DNA from: JANWYT01 sp034437555
GTDB lineage: Bacteria > Chloroflexota > Anaerolineae > Aggregatilineales > Phototrophicaceae
DNA: 64,000 nt
Assembly (NCBI GenBank): GCA_034437555.1
Contig: DAOTTQ010000037.1
Span: forward strand, 248,001-312,000
Direction: 5' to 3'
The notes beneath the pieces are model-generated. The model did not search any database. It saw only the letters and a program-made list of their open reading frames with translations, and had not been told where the DNA came from. Of this stretch, positions 50,876-60,300 are shown piece by piece; positions within the stretch are counted from its first letter, which is position 1, and each line of letters begins with the position of its first letter. The translations under genes were made by a program, and so were the position numbers.

Positions 50876-52852
50876 ATGACCTTAGTTGCATTTGAAAATT
50901 TGGGGCAGTCTTTTGGCGCATTTGACCTATTCATAGGGCTAAATGGTGCCATCCAACCTGACAGTAAAGTTGGGCTAGTAGGTGCGAATGGTGTGGGCAA
51001 GACCTCACTCATTCAAATTATTGCTGGCGAAACAGAACCCAGCAAAGGCACACTTACCCGCGCCAAAAAGCGCACGCTGGGCTATTTAAAGCAAGAAGCG
51101 GTGCTTGCCTTTGCGGATACAGACCGCGCTCTCTATGAAGATATGCTCTCACTTTTTGAAGACGTGCGTGCTATGGAAGCCCGTATGCGTGAAATTGAGG
51201 GCATGATGACGGACGGCACAGCCGACACGCCCGAATATGACGAATACGGCGAGCTTCAAGAAGAGTTTGAGCATCGTGGGGGCTACGATTTTGAGCGCAG
51301 AATCGAGATGACCCTGCTCGGTTTGGGCTTTGGCAAAGAAACGTGGAACACGCCCATTAAACAATTATCGGGGGGGCAAAAGACACGCGCCCTTCTGGCA
51401 CGCCTACTCATCATTCAGCCCGACCTGCTCATTTTAGACGAACCCACCAATCACCTGGACGTAGATGCCATTAAGTGGTTAGAAAACACGCTTAAAGTGT
51501 GGTCGCGTGCCTTGCTCATTGTCAGCCATGACCGCTACTTCTTAGAGAACGTAGTCAATGGCATTTGGGAAATGAGCAAAACCGAAATTGAAACGTATAA
51601 GGGCAATTACAGCTCTTATCTTAACCAACGTGAAGCACGCCGTGAGCGCATTCGTAAAGAATGGGATGCCATCATGGAACGCTTTAATACAGAGTACGCC
51701 TTTATTGAACGGCGCACCCTAGAAGATACCAACGCCAAAGGACGCTTTAAGGTGATGGCTCGTGAAGTAGAAGCAGTGCGCGTTAATGGCATTGAAGCCC
51801 TACGCATGATTAAGCAACAGGGTTGGGGAACGTTCTCGGCGCAATACGAGATGAAACGCTTGCCTGATACGCTTCGCGAACTAAAAAGCCTAATGAAGTC
51901 ACTCGAAAACCCACTTCCTAAAAAGAAGAATATCCGTGTGCGCCTAGAAGCCCAAGAAAAAAGTGGCGAAAGTGTGCTTAAAACGCGCAATATCGTCATT
52001 GGCTACCCTAACGCCCAGCTTTTTACGACCGACGATGTAGAAGTCGATCGCGGTGATGTGATTGCCCTCATTGGTGGCAATGGGACGGGCAAATCAACCT
52101 TCCTTAAGACGGTGCTAGAACATCTAGAACCATTGGGCGGGCGCTACAATTTAGGGATTAACGTACAAGTGGGCTACTTTGCCCAAGCTCACGACAACCT
52201 AGACCCCGAAAATCAAGTGATTGAAGAATTGATGCGCCACAAAACAGGCATGGTTATTTCGGATGCACGCCATGTTCTCGCCCAATTCTTGTTTAGAGGC
52301 GACGATATATATAAGAAGGTAAGCACCCTTAGCGGTGGTGAACGCGGACGCTTGGCATTGGGTATTTTGTCACTCACTGGCGCAAACTTCTTGGTGCTAG
52401 ACGAACCCACCAATCACCTTGATATCCCCGCCCAAGAAATTTTGCAAGACGTACTAGAGGAATTTAACGGCACAATTCTCTTGGTTAGCCATGACCGTTA
52501 TCTAATAGACCGCCTCGCCAACCAAATTTGGGAAGTGCGCGATGGTCACATGACCGCGTTTAGAGGCACTTATCAAGATTACTTAGTGTGGCAAGAAAAG
52601 AACGCCCAAGAAACTAAAACGCCTAAGCAAAAGCCTGCACGCACGCCTAAAACTAATAATCGTGAAGTGCAAGAGCTAGAAGCCCAAATTGAATCGCTGG
52701 GGCGAAGCATTAGTGAGCTAGAACGGCTCATTGGCACCGCCAGCGAAAATGGCAAAATAGAAGATGTACGCAAAATGGGCGAGGAATACAAGCAACAACA
52801 AGAGCGCCTAGAAGCTTTACAAGAACAACGGGCGCAACTGCAAGCGGTTTAA
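50876..52852 (+). CDS. ABC-F family ATPase
   Basis: A 658-residue cytosolic protein with two ABC domains and no membrane spans; ABC-F proteins act on the ribosome (translation factors or antibiotic-resistance proteins). Domain 1 has GANGVGKTS, LSGGQKTRALLARLL and LLILDEPTNHLD. The linker (about 240-340) is the ABC_tran_Xtn arm that reaches into the ribosome. Domain 2 has GGNGTGKST, LSGGERGRLALGIL and VLDEPTNHLD. A C-terminal coiled coil (about 585-658) resembles Uup/YdiF types. GGAG precedes the ATG. Confidence 0.94.
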   Translation: MTLVAFENLGQSFGAFDLFIGLNGAIQPDSKVGLVGANGVGKTSLIQIIAGETEPSKGTLTRAKKRTLGYLKQEAVLAFADTDRALYEDMLSLFEDVRAMEARMREIEGMMTDGTADTPEYDEYGELQEEFEHRGGYDFERRIEMTLLGLGFGKETWNTPIKQLSGGQKTRALLARLLIIQPDLLILDEPTNHLDVDAIKWLENTLKVWSRALLIVSHDRYFLENVVNGIWEMSKTEIETYKGNYSSYLNQREARRERIRKEWDAIMERFNTEYAFIERRTLEDTNAKGRFKVMAREVEAVRVNGIEALRMIKQQGWGTFSAQYEMKRLPDTLRELKSLMKSLENPLPKKKNIRVRLEAQEKSGESVLKTRNIVIGYPNAQLFTTDDVEVDRGDVIALIGGNGTGKSTFLKTVLEHLEPLGGRYNLGINVQVGYFAQAHDNLDPENQVIEELMRHKTGMVISDARHVLAQFLFRGDDIYKKVSTLSGGERGRLALGILSLTGANFLVLDEPTNHLDIPAQEILQDVLEEFNGTILLVSHDRYLIDRLANQIWEVRDGHMTAFRGTYQDYLVWQEKNAQETKTPKQKPARTPKTNNREVQELEAQIESLGRSISELERLIGTASENGKIEDVRKMGEEYKQQQERLEALQEQRAQLQAV

Positions 52853-52882
52853 GCCCTATAAAGCGTAAGTAATAATACAGAG

Positions 52883-52912
52883 GACGTGCTAAGGCACGTC
52901 TTTTGTGTTTTT
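52883..52912 (+). terminator. rho-independent terminator after the ABC-F gene
   Basis: GACGTGC / GCACGTC, seven perfect pairs with a TAAG loop, followed by TTTTGTGTTTTT. Confidence 0.88.
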
Positions 52913-52959
52913 AGTGGCTTTAGATACAGGGGGATACAAAGAAAACAAATGTTATTGCA

Positions 52960-54744
52960 TCACTCATCATCTTGGCGTAGGGGCAGACGCACAGTAATGT
53001 TCGTCCCCTTGCCCTCTTTGCTAAGTATCTGAATGTTGCCTCCATATAAGCGCACACAATCCCATACAATCTTTAAGCCAAGCCCCGCCCCGCCAATTGC
53101 CCCAACATTGCCACCCTTATAAAAGGGTTCAAGAACGCGCTGTTGGTCGGCTTCAGAAATGCCAATACCGTTGTCTATCACTTCAAGGAGCATCGCATAT
53201 TGCTCTTCTTTAAGACGTACTGTGACATCACGGCTACTTGCTGAAAATTTAATGGCGTTCTGCACCAAATTGACCACAATATGCCGAATGAGTGTAGCAT
53301 CTGCCAGTACAACATCACTGTTAAACAAGGCGTGGTCGAAATGAACGATGTGCGTATTCCGCATAGAGAAGCGCACATCGTCTATCAGACCTTGAACATA
53401 CGATACTAAATTTAGATCGATTAGGCTAAGTGACTGATAGGGGCTTTCCGCCTCAATGATGATCGCCATCTTTTCGACGAGTTCTGTGAGATAAAAAACC
53501 TGTGTCTTTATTTTACCCACACGCTTTAACAACGACTCGGGTGTGAGCTTATCACTCATCATTTCTAGCAATTCGGCTGAGGATAGAATGGTAGATAACG
53601 GCGTTCTAAACTCATGCGAAACCGTAATCATAAAAGCAAGTCGCAGGTCGTTGAGTTCACGTTCCTTTTCAAGGGCAACGCGCAACCCCTCTTGCTCTAA
53701 AAGCATTTGTTGGGCGCGTTTACGGGCGGTTTCGTCTATCCCAAACCCATAAATAAATTCAGGGTTGCCCTCTTCATCTCTAAACAACAACATATACCAC
53801 TCGGTCGGAATCACCCGCCCCGATGCAGATACATAACGAAACTGAAACGGTGCAACGTCCTCATCTGCCATTAAACGCTGATAAATATCTCCCATTAAGG
53901 GATGGTCATCTGGATGAACAAACGTGCGGGGAAGATTTTTACCAATGTACGCCCCCTCTTCTAGTTCTAGCGTGTTCCAGAACATGGCATTTGCCCTAAC
54001 CACATTGCTCTGCATATCAGCAACCGCCATCATGATGGCAGACGTTTCTACCATAAGTTCGTTGAGGTGGCGCTGTTGCTTAAGCCGATAATTAACACGC
54101 GCTTGCTCTATACTTGACTGAAGCAATTGGCGTTTAAGAGTCATCTCAAACGACATCATATGGGTGATGATGTGCGTTACCCAGCGAATATTGGGGGGTT
54201 GGATGAGGAAGTCTCTACGCGCACGACGCAAGTCATCTAGCAAGTCAGGGCGATAGTGTTCTAAGATACCCTCTAGCAGGTCGGCAACGCGCTCAATGAA
54301 TTGGGGTTCAAAAGAGAATAGCGTTTCAAATTCGCGCCATGCGTCGTCAATTTCACCTTCTTTAAGTTCCTCTTTGCCACATAACACGACAGAAAACTCT
54401 GACGACAAAATAATTACAAACCACTCTTGGCGCAGAGGGTCGCCATCTGCCAATTCGACCTGTATCAAACTACCCGTAAAATCATCGGGGAGTGGGTTGC
54501 CAGAAAAAATGCACACCTGACGCGCCACCTGCGCGAGTTCGATATAGCGTTGTGTTTCTTGTTGCCAATGCGAAGACACCTGAAAACCCGTAAACATCAG
54601 GGCAGGCAAATGATTCGTCAACACCACATCTTCTAACAAGTGCGAAAGGTGAACAAGCGCAGTTTTCGTAAAAAGAGAAGGAGTCACAAATTCTTTAAGT
54701 GACTCCGCTACAGAGTCATAGAGGGAGATAACTTGGGGTCGCAT
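52960..54744 (-). CDS. DICT-PAS sensor histidine kinase
   Basis: A 594-residue soluble kinase without membrane spans. The first 160 residues fit a DICT sensory domain (ALVHLSHLLEDVV, PALMFTGFQVSSHW, DPLRQEWFVIILSSEFSVVLCG). A helical linker and a PAS domain with PAC end (FRYVSASGRVIPTEWYMLLFRDEEGNPEFIYGFGIDETARK by position about 300-345) follow. HisKA holds the phospho-accepting His377 in VSHEFRTPLS, and HATPase has the N box LVQNAIKFS, G1 DNGIGI and G2 GGAGLGLKI. No response regulator gene is adjacent. ATG 54744 is preferred to a TTG at 54771. It lies 70 bases behind the acidic protein gene. Confidence 0.88.
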   Translation of the reverse strand: MRPQVISLYDSVAESLKEFVTPSLFTKTALVHLSHLLEDVVLTNHLPALMFTGFQVSSHWQQETQRYIELAQVARQVCIFSGNPLPDDFTGSLIQVELADGDPLRQEWFVIILSSEFSVVLCGKEELKEGEIDDAWREFETLFSFEPQFIERVADLLEGILEHYRPDLLDDLRRARRDFLIQPPNIRWVTHIITHMMSFEMTLKRQLLQSSIEQARVNYRLKQQRHLNELMVETSAIMMAVADMQSNVVRANAMFWNTLELEEGAYIGKNLPRTFVHPDDHPLMGDIYQRLMADEDVAPFQFRYVSASGRVIPTEWYMLLFRDEEGNPEFIYGFGIDETARKRAQQMLLEQEGLRVALEKERELNDLRLAFMITVSHEFRTPLSTILSSAELLEMMSDKLTPESLLKRVGKIKTQVFYLTELVEKMAIIIEAESPYQSLSLIDLNLVSYVQGLIDDVRFSMRNTHIVHFDHALFNSDVVLADATLIRHIVVNLVQNAIKFSASSRDVTVRLKEEQYAMLLEVIDNGIGISEADQQRVLEPFYKGGNVGAIGGAGLGLKIVWDCVRLYGGNIQILSKEGKGTNITVRLPLRQDDE

Positions 54745-54814
54745 ATTTCTTTCTTTGTGCTGGTTTGCCAAAAGTAGGGCGTGTAAGTTTTAATGCTCAC
54801 AGCCCTACTTTATT

Positions 54815-57289
54815 TTACAATAAGTTTAAGGCTCTGCGATAGGTGTTTAAGGCTTCTTGCAAGTTCCCTTGTCGCATTAGGGCATCGCCCAGTACACGAT
54901 ACACCGCAGGGTTATTCTTGTGGTTTTTGTCTACCAAGAGCTTGTTTAGGTCTCCTACCACTTCGGGCAAGGACACATTTGCACGCACAACCGCTTCGTA
55001 AGATTGCAGGCTGGTTTCTATGTTCACAGACAATTGTTCGCGGGCGGTCTTAAGTGCCGCTGCCACATCAATTTTAGGACGTGCTGCGGGGGGTGTAGAC
55101 ACTGGCACAGCTACCGCTGCCGCTCTTTGAACAGGAGCAGGTGTTGGCTCTGTTAGGATGGGCATGGCAGGCTCAACGGGTTTTTCTTCTTCCATTGTCT
55201 CACGAAGCCACTCTGGAATTTCGTCCGATGAAATGTCCACATCTGCCCCCGCCAACCATTCGGGCAAATCAGAAGCAGGTGATGCCGATTCATCCACATT
55301 AAGCCAATCAGGCATTGTGACAGAAGCGGGCGTGTCTTGTAGCCAATCGGGGAACTCGGAAACCTCTATTTGAGGCGTTTCCATTACATACTGTTCGGCA
55401 TCTGGCACATCGCCCATCATCCATGAAGGCACTTCTTGGGGTTCACCTATTGGCAAATCGGCTTCTAATGGCAGTTCTTCTGTAGTGAGTGCGCCAATTG
55501 TCTCGCCTGCATTGCCCTCAATCACTTGTCGTTGATACCATGCCTGTAATTCTTGTTGGTTTTCGGCTTCTGTAGTTAGTGCCATTACCCACGGGTCAGT
55601 TAGGTCGATGCGTTGAACTTCCCCTTGCGCCACCACAGGCTCTTCATCAACGAAGATGTCGCTCATATCGCGGGTTTCTTCTTCATCATCTATATCTAAA
55701 AGCCATGAGGGAATTTCATTGGCAATGGGAGGTGCGTCATCTGCATCAAGTATAAGGTCAAAATCGCCTATGTTTTCTTCTGCATCGGTCATATCCACAC
55801 CAAAGCCCAAGTCTGCCAGCATTTGTTCGGTATTTACGCCCTGTGCCAACATATCCTCATCGGCGGTTTCTTGCGTCATACCCTCTCTTAGCCAGTCAGG
55901 GATTTCTGTTTCAATGGCAGGCGCGTCTAAGGCAACAAAGTCCTCATCAGCAGGCTCATCGTCAGTTTGTTCGGCACGCTTAAACATTTCTTCAAAGAAG
56001 TTCGCAATAGCTTCTGGGGGAACTTCCTTGCCAGAATTAAGCGTTTCCATCACTTGTAGCGGGTCGGTAGGAGCTACCGCATCCTCAAATGAGTAAGGCT
56101 GATAGCCGGGGCCCTCATTGGTCAGTTCGGCAGGTGGGAAGATACTTTCATCGGCATCTGTCATCAGCTCTTCAGAGTCTACACCCTCTTGAACTGAAAG
56201 GGTCTCTAGCCACGCTAAGGGGTCTGACCCGGTGTTCGTATCGGTTGCTTGTGCGCTAAAGCTCCCCAAACTGCTTAAGTCGCCCATTGCACTACTCAAA
56301 TCGAGTGTGGGCGCATCATCCACCGTTGCCAAGCCTGCCAACCAATCGAGTGGGTCATTAGAAGCCACAGGCGCACCTTGTAGGCTGGTAAGGTCATTGC
56401 CAAAGCCACTAAAGCTCACTTCGTCATCTGTTTCTGATGAGAGGTTTGCCAGCCAATCCATTGGATTCGCTGCGGCAATGGTATCTTCTTCTTCTTCGGT
56501 GCCAAAGGCTTCTAATTCATCTTCATCACTATCAGATTGCCCAAAGATGTCATCAAAGGACGGCGCAGCCAAAACGTCAAAGTCACCAAATTCTTCGGCT
56601 TCGTCCTCATACTCTTCTTCGTAGTCGTCTTCAGCCACAGGTTCATCATAAGAGACAGGAACAGGCGCAGGTTTTTGGGCTTGGGCTTGGCTGGCTTTTT
56701 GCGCCTTCTCTTTTTCAAGATGTGCGTACCAGTCCTCTTTCTTCCACCCGTACGGGATATACTCTTGCGCCAAAACAGACGCATCTACCGTGCTGGCATC
56801 AATTTCATTCGCCTGAATTTTATCTCTATCAGAAGCACTACTCACCATAGTATTGGTGTCTGCCCCCTGCCGTACCGCCAGCTTTTCCATCCATGCCATA
56901 ATTTGCTCTGGGGTCATGCTGTCAAAGTCGGGTGTGCCGTCATCCGCAGGGGCAGCAGCCACCGCCTGTACAATGGGTTCAGGCTCGGGTTCTGGCACAA
57001 CAACAGGTTCTGGAATCACCAAAGGCACAGAGGCTTTGGCTTGAGCTTGGCTGGCTTTTTGCGCCTTCTCTTTTTCAAGATGCGCGTACCAGTCCTCTTT
57101 CTTCCAGCCGTATGGAATGTATTCTTGTGCCAAAATAGACGCATCTACGGTACTGGCGTCCACTTCTGGAACGTCCATATCCGCACTGGTGGTAAAACCT
57201 TCACCTGCCCCTTGCCTCTTTGCCAGAGTTTCCATCCAAGACATGATTTGCTCTGGGGTCATGTTGTCAAAATCGGGCGTTTCCGTCAT
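54815..57289 (-). CDS. acidic repeat protein with W-L/M motifs and a C-terminal TPR
   Basis: An 824-residue, strongly acidic protein with no signal peptide. The N-terminal 240 residues hold two near-identical modules, each with FDxMTPEQIMxWMExLAxRQGA followed by EIDASTVDAS, LAQEYIPYGWKKEDWYAHLEKEKAQKASQAQA (by position). A long low-complexity acidic region then carries about ten short motifs of the form acidic-x-P/D-x-W-L/M, e.g. EIPDWLREG, EVPSWMMGD, DLPEWLAG. A single TPR (AVYRVLGDALMRQGNLQEALNTYRRAL) closes the protein. I know no described function. It is 21 bases behind the related gene 57311 and is probably made with it. Confidence 0.75.
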   Translation of the reverse strand: MTETPDFDNMTPEQIMSWMETLAKRQGAGEGFTTSADMDVPEVDASTVDASILAQEYIPYGWKKEDWYAHLEKEKAQKASQAQAKASVPLVIPEPVVVPEPEPEPIVQAVAAAPADDGTPDFDSMTPEQIMAWMEKLAVRQGADTNTMVSSASDRDKIQANEIDASTVDASVLAQEYIPYGWKKEDWYAHLEKEKAQKASQAQAQKPAPVPVSYDEPVAEDDYEEEYEDEAEEFGDFDVLAAPSFDDIFGQSDSDEDELEAFGTEEEEDTIAAANPMDWLANLSSETDDEVSFSGFGNDLTSLQGAPVASNDPLDWLAGLATVDDAPTLDLSSAMGDLSSLGSFSAQATDTNTGSDPLAWLETLSVQEGVDSEELMTDADESIFPPAELTNEGPGYQPYSFEDAVAPTDPLQVMETLNSGKEVPPEAIANFFEEMFKRAEQTDDEPADEDFVALDAPAIETEIPDWLREGMTQETADEDMLAQGVNTEQMLADLGFGVDMTDAEENIGDFDLILDADDAPPIANEIPSWLLDIDDEEETRDMSDIFVDEEPVVAQGEVQRIDLTDPWVMALTTEAENQQELQAWYQRQVIEGNAGETIGALTTEELPLEADLPIGEPQEVPSWMMGDVPDAEQYVMETPQIEVSEFPDWLQDTPASVTMPDWLNVDESASPASDLPEWLAGADVDISSDEIPEWLRETMEEEKPVEPAMPILTEPTPAPVQRAAAVAVPVSTPPAARPKIDVAAALKTAREQLSVNIETSLQSYEAVVRANVSLPEVVGDLNKLLVDKNHKNNPAVYRVLGDALMRQGNLQEALNTYRRALNLL
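56670..57289 (-). repeat. duplicated 360-base module in the acidic protein gene
   Basis: The segment encoding GWKKEDWYAHLEKEKAQKAS occurs twice with almost the same DNA, 360 bases apart (for example CTGGCTTTTTGCGCCTTCTC at 56691 and 57051 on the plus strand). The near-identity at DNA level points to a recent duplication. Confidence 0.8.
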
Positions 57290-57310
57290 GACACGCTACC
57301 TCTCACGCAT

Positions 57311-60300
57311 TTATTTTTTGTCATCAAAGTCAAATTCTTCATCAAAATCATCGTCAAATGCTTCGTCAACTTCTTCATCCTCTTTGGCTTGTGATGCCGT
57401 CGATTTAGGCTGAAGCCAGCGTGGCAACCGCGAGAACACAAAGCGCGTAACGCTTTGGGTCGTGGGCATTGCCATCATGGGTAAAGGTGCAGCCAATGGC
57501 TCTGGCATAGGGGGCGGAGGCACAACTTCGGTGCTGTTGGTTTCTTCGTCCACAATGTCTACCAGCCATTCAAAACCCTCGTTCACTGCCGTAAATTGGG
57601 GCAGTGTGCGGGCGCGATGTGAGCGCACATCCTCCGCGAAGCCTTCATCAAGCGGTGAATCACCACGCGCCGAGTAATCCACATCCAAGCCCGGCACCAT
57701 AGCATTGAGCCAGTCAGGGGCGTTGTTTGCTGAGTCTAATTCTAACTCATCATCTGCCGATTCGCCTAGTTGTGTCGTTGACAAAACATTAGTTAATGAT
57801 TGAGGTGCTTCTTGAAGCAGGGTTGCATCATCATTGCTCCCAAACTCGGAAAGCCAGTCGGGAACTTCTGCAACAATAGCCTCTTCAGGGTCTAAATCAC
57901 CGTCTGCACCTAATTCCGTTTCGTCATACGCAAATTCAGCTTGGCTAAAGGACTCCATCTCGTCATCATCATAGCCAAAGTCGCTGTATTCAGAAGATTC
58001 ATTTGTTGGTGCGAAGTCAATTTCCATATCTTGTTCTGTGGCAACAGTCAGCCGTGCGGGTTCGTCCTCGGCATCCTCGTCTTCTAGCGAAGAAAGCGTA
58101 TCTGCCGTTAGTGCTACCCGTGAGAGCCAGTCGGGTTCAATATTTGCCTCAGGTTGCGATTCAAAGCTAAAGCCAAAGTCATCGGTAACAGCATCATGGT
58201 CATGTTCAGGATTCCACTCAAAGGACTCACCTTCAACGGTTTCGTCTAGCGCAAAGTCACCAAATTCATCATAGCTCGCTTCGGCAAGGTCGCCTTCGCC
58301 TTCTAAAGCAAAGTCACCAAATTCATCGTCTTCGCCTTCATCTGACAATTGCGATAGCCAATCCGCGCCACCTTCGGCAATGGCTTCTTCGCCTTCTTCT
58401 AAAGCAAAGTCGCCAAACTCGTCATAGCTCGCTTCGGCAAGGTCGCCTTCGCCTTCTAAAGCAAAGTCACCAAACTCATCGCCTTCATCTGACAATTGCG
58501 ATAGCCAGTCCGCGCCACCTTCGGCAATGGCTTCTTCGCCCTCTTCTAAAGCAAAGTCACCAAATTCATCATAGCTCGTTTCTGCAAGGTCGCCTTCGTC
58601 CTCAAGAGTTTCTTCGGCGACTGCGCCTTGTTCCCAAGCAAATTCGCCTGTGTCATCTTTCATCCAGTCTAGTTCACTGGGCGTTTCTTCGTTCTCTAGC
58701 TCGCTCAAAAGACTCTCGTCTATCTCATCATCAGAAAGCCACTCAAAGCCTTCAAGCTCATCTTCTGGTTGCCAATTGTCGGGGTCTTCAGTCATGCTAT
58801 TCTGCCATTCTGTGTGCGGTTTATCCATAAGGGGCGCATCATGTGCGCCAGCATCGTTGCTTGCGAGGGGGTATTCGTCCTCAACTTCAATGCCCTCTTC
58901 AATCATCCATGCCAGGGGATCGGTTTGGGGTCTATCCTCTAAAGAGAAATAGCTTTCCTCTTCGGGAGGAAGTTCCGTCATTTCAACGTCCATTCCCTGC
59001 ATCCAAGCAAACGGGTTTTCATCACGGGTGGGCAAAATATATTCTTCTTCACCCAACGAGTCATACGCCATTTCTAGCTCACTGCGGGTATTTTCATCAT
59101 ACTCGATGTCTGTATTTTGCATCCACGCCATTGGGTCTTGGCTATCAGACGCGGGTTCTTGAGAGGGTAACTCGCTCATCCAATCGTCATTAACTTCAAG
59201 CTCTTGGGCTGTGGGCAAGGGTTCAAGGTTATCATCTACCAAGCCACTCATCCAGTCGTCATCAGAGGTAACAGCGGATGAGGTTTCGTCGTCTATGCCG
59301 TCAATTGCCTTAAACTCGCCCGTATCACCGTCCAGAAAGCCCGTAAAGCCCGTTGAGGCACGCTCTGCCAAAGGTGACATCACGACACCACCCGACTCTA
59401 TATCACTTAAGAAGTCCACACTTTTAGGGGGTAAAATAAGCGTGTCATCCGATTCATCATCAAAAGAAGTAAGGTCATTCATCCAGCTTAAGTCGTCTTC
59501 TGCAACACCCTCATCTTCGATGGCGTTATCGTCGTCCATCTGTGCCAGCAAGCCCGTAAAGCCCGATGAGTCACCACTAACACTGATAGGCGATACATCC
59601 CCCAAGAAGCTATCATCACCTTCTTCACCCAAAATGCCGGTGAATCCCGTTGACACACGGTCAGCGGGTTTTCCACTAGTAATCGTGGTTTCCGAGTTTG
59701 AAGAACCCCGCATCGATTCAATGCGCTTCATCACGCTAGCGGGCAACCCACCATCAAAAGATTCATCTTTGGCAGGGACATCATTCTCGCTACCAGAACC
59801 ACTAAGTTCTGGGAAGTCGTCTAAAAGATTGGGTAAGTTGTCAGTGACTTTCTTGGCAAGAGAGACAGGAGCGACATCACCCTCATCTTCCACCAGTTCA
59901 TCAAGCCAGCTTAAATCTTCATCGCTATCAATATTTTCGCTCTCCGCGACAGTTCCCACCGAAGAAAGCCAATCAGGGTTTGTGTTAGAAAGCTCACGTT
60001 GTGCCATTTGGCGATAATCAAGTTCTTCTAGGGTATAGGCACTGTCTTCTGCATTGCCTGTTGCCAACCGAAGCGCAAGGTAGGGGTCTACTTCTTCAAT
60101 GCGTAGCAAGAATTGTTGAGCATCCGCAGAACGCTCCATGCCCAGCCAAAACTCTGCCATAATCCGATTTGCCATGACAGCATAAGGCAACTGCTGAAGC
60201 ACGCGCAACGCATTCTCGGCAGCCTCTTCTTGTTTCCCCGCGCTCCATTTGGCGCGCGCCAATTGCAAGAGCAAGTCTACGCGGTCAGGCATTTTATTAA

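Noticed and set aside
56537..57394. 285-residue plus-strand open frame opposite the acidic protein genes
   Set aside because: It is the mirror of repetitive Glu/Asp/Lys-rich coding DNA, spans the junction of two real genes and repeats itself exactly where they do.
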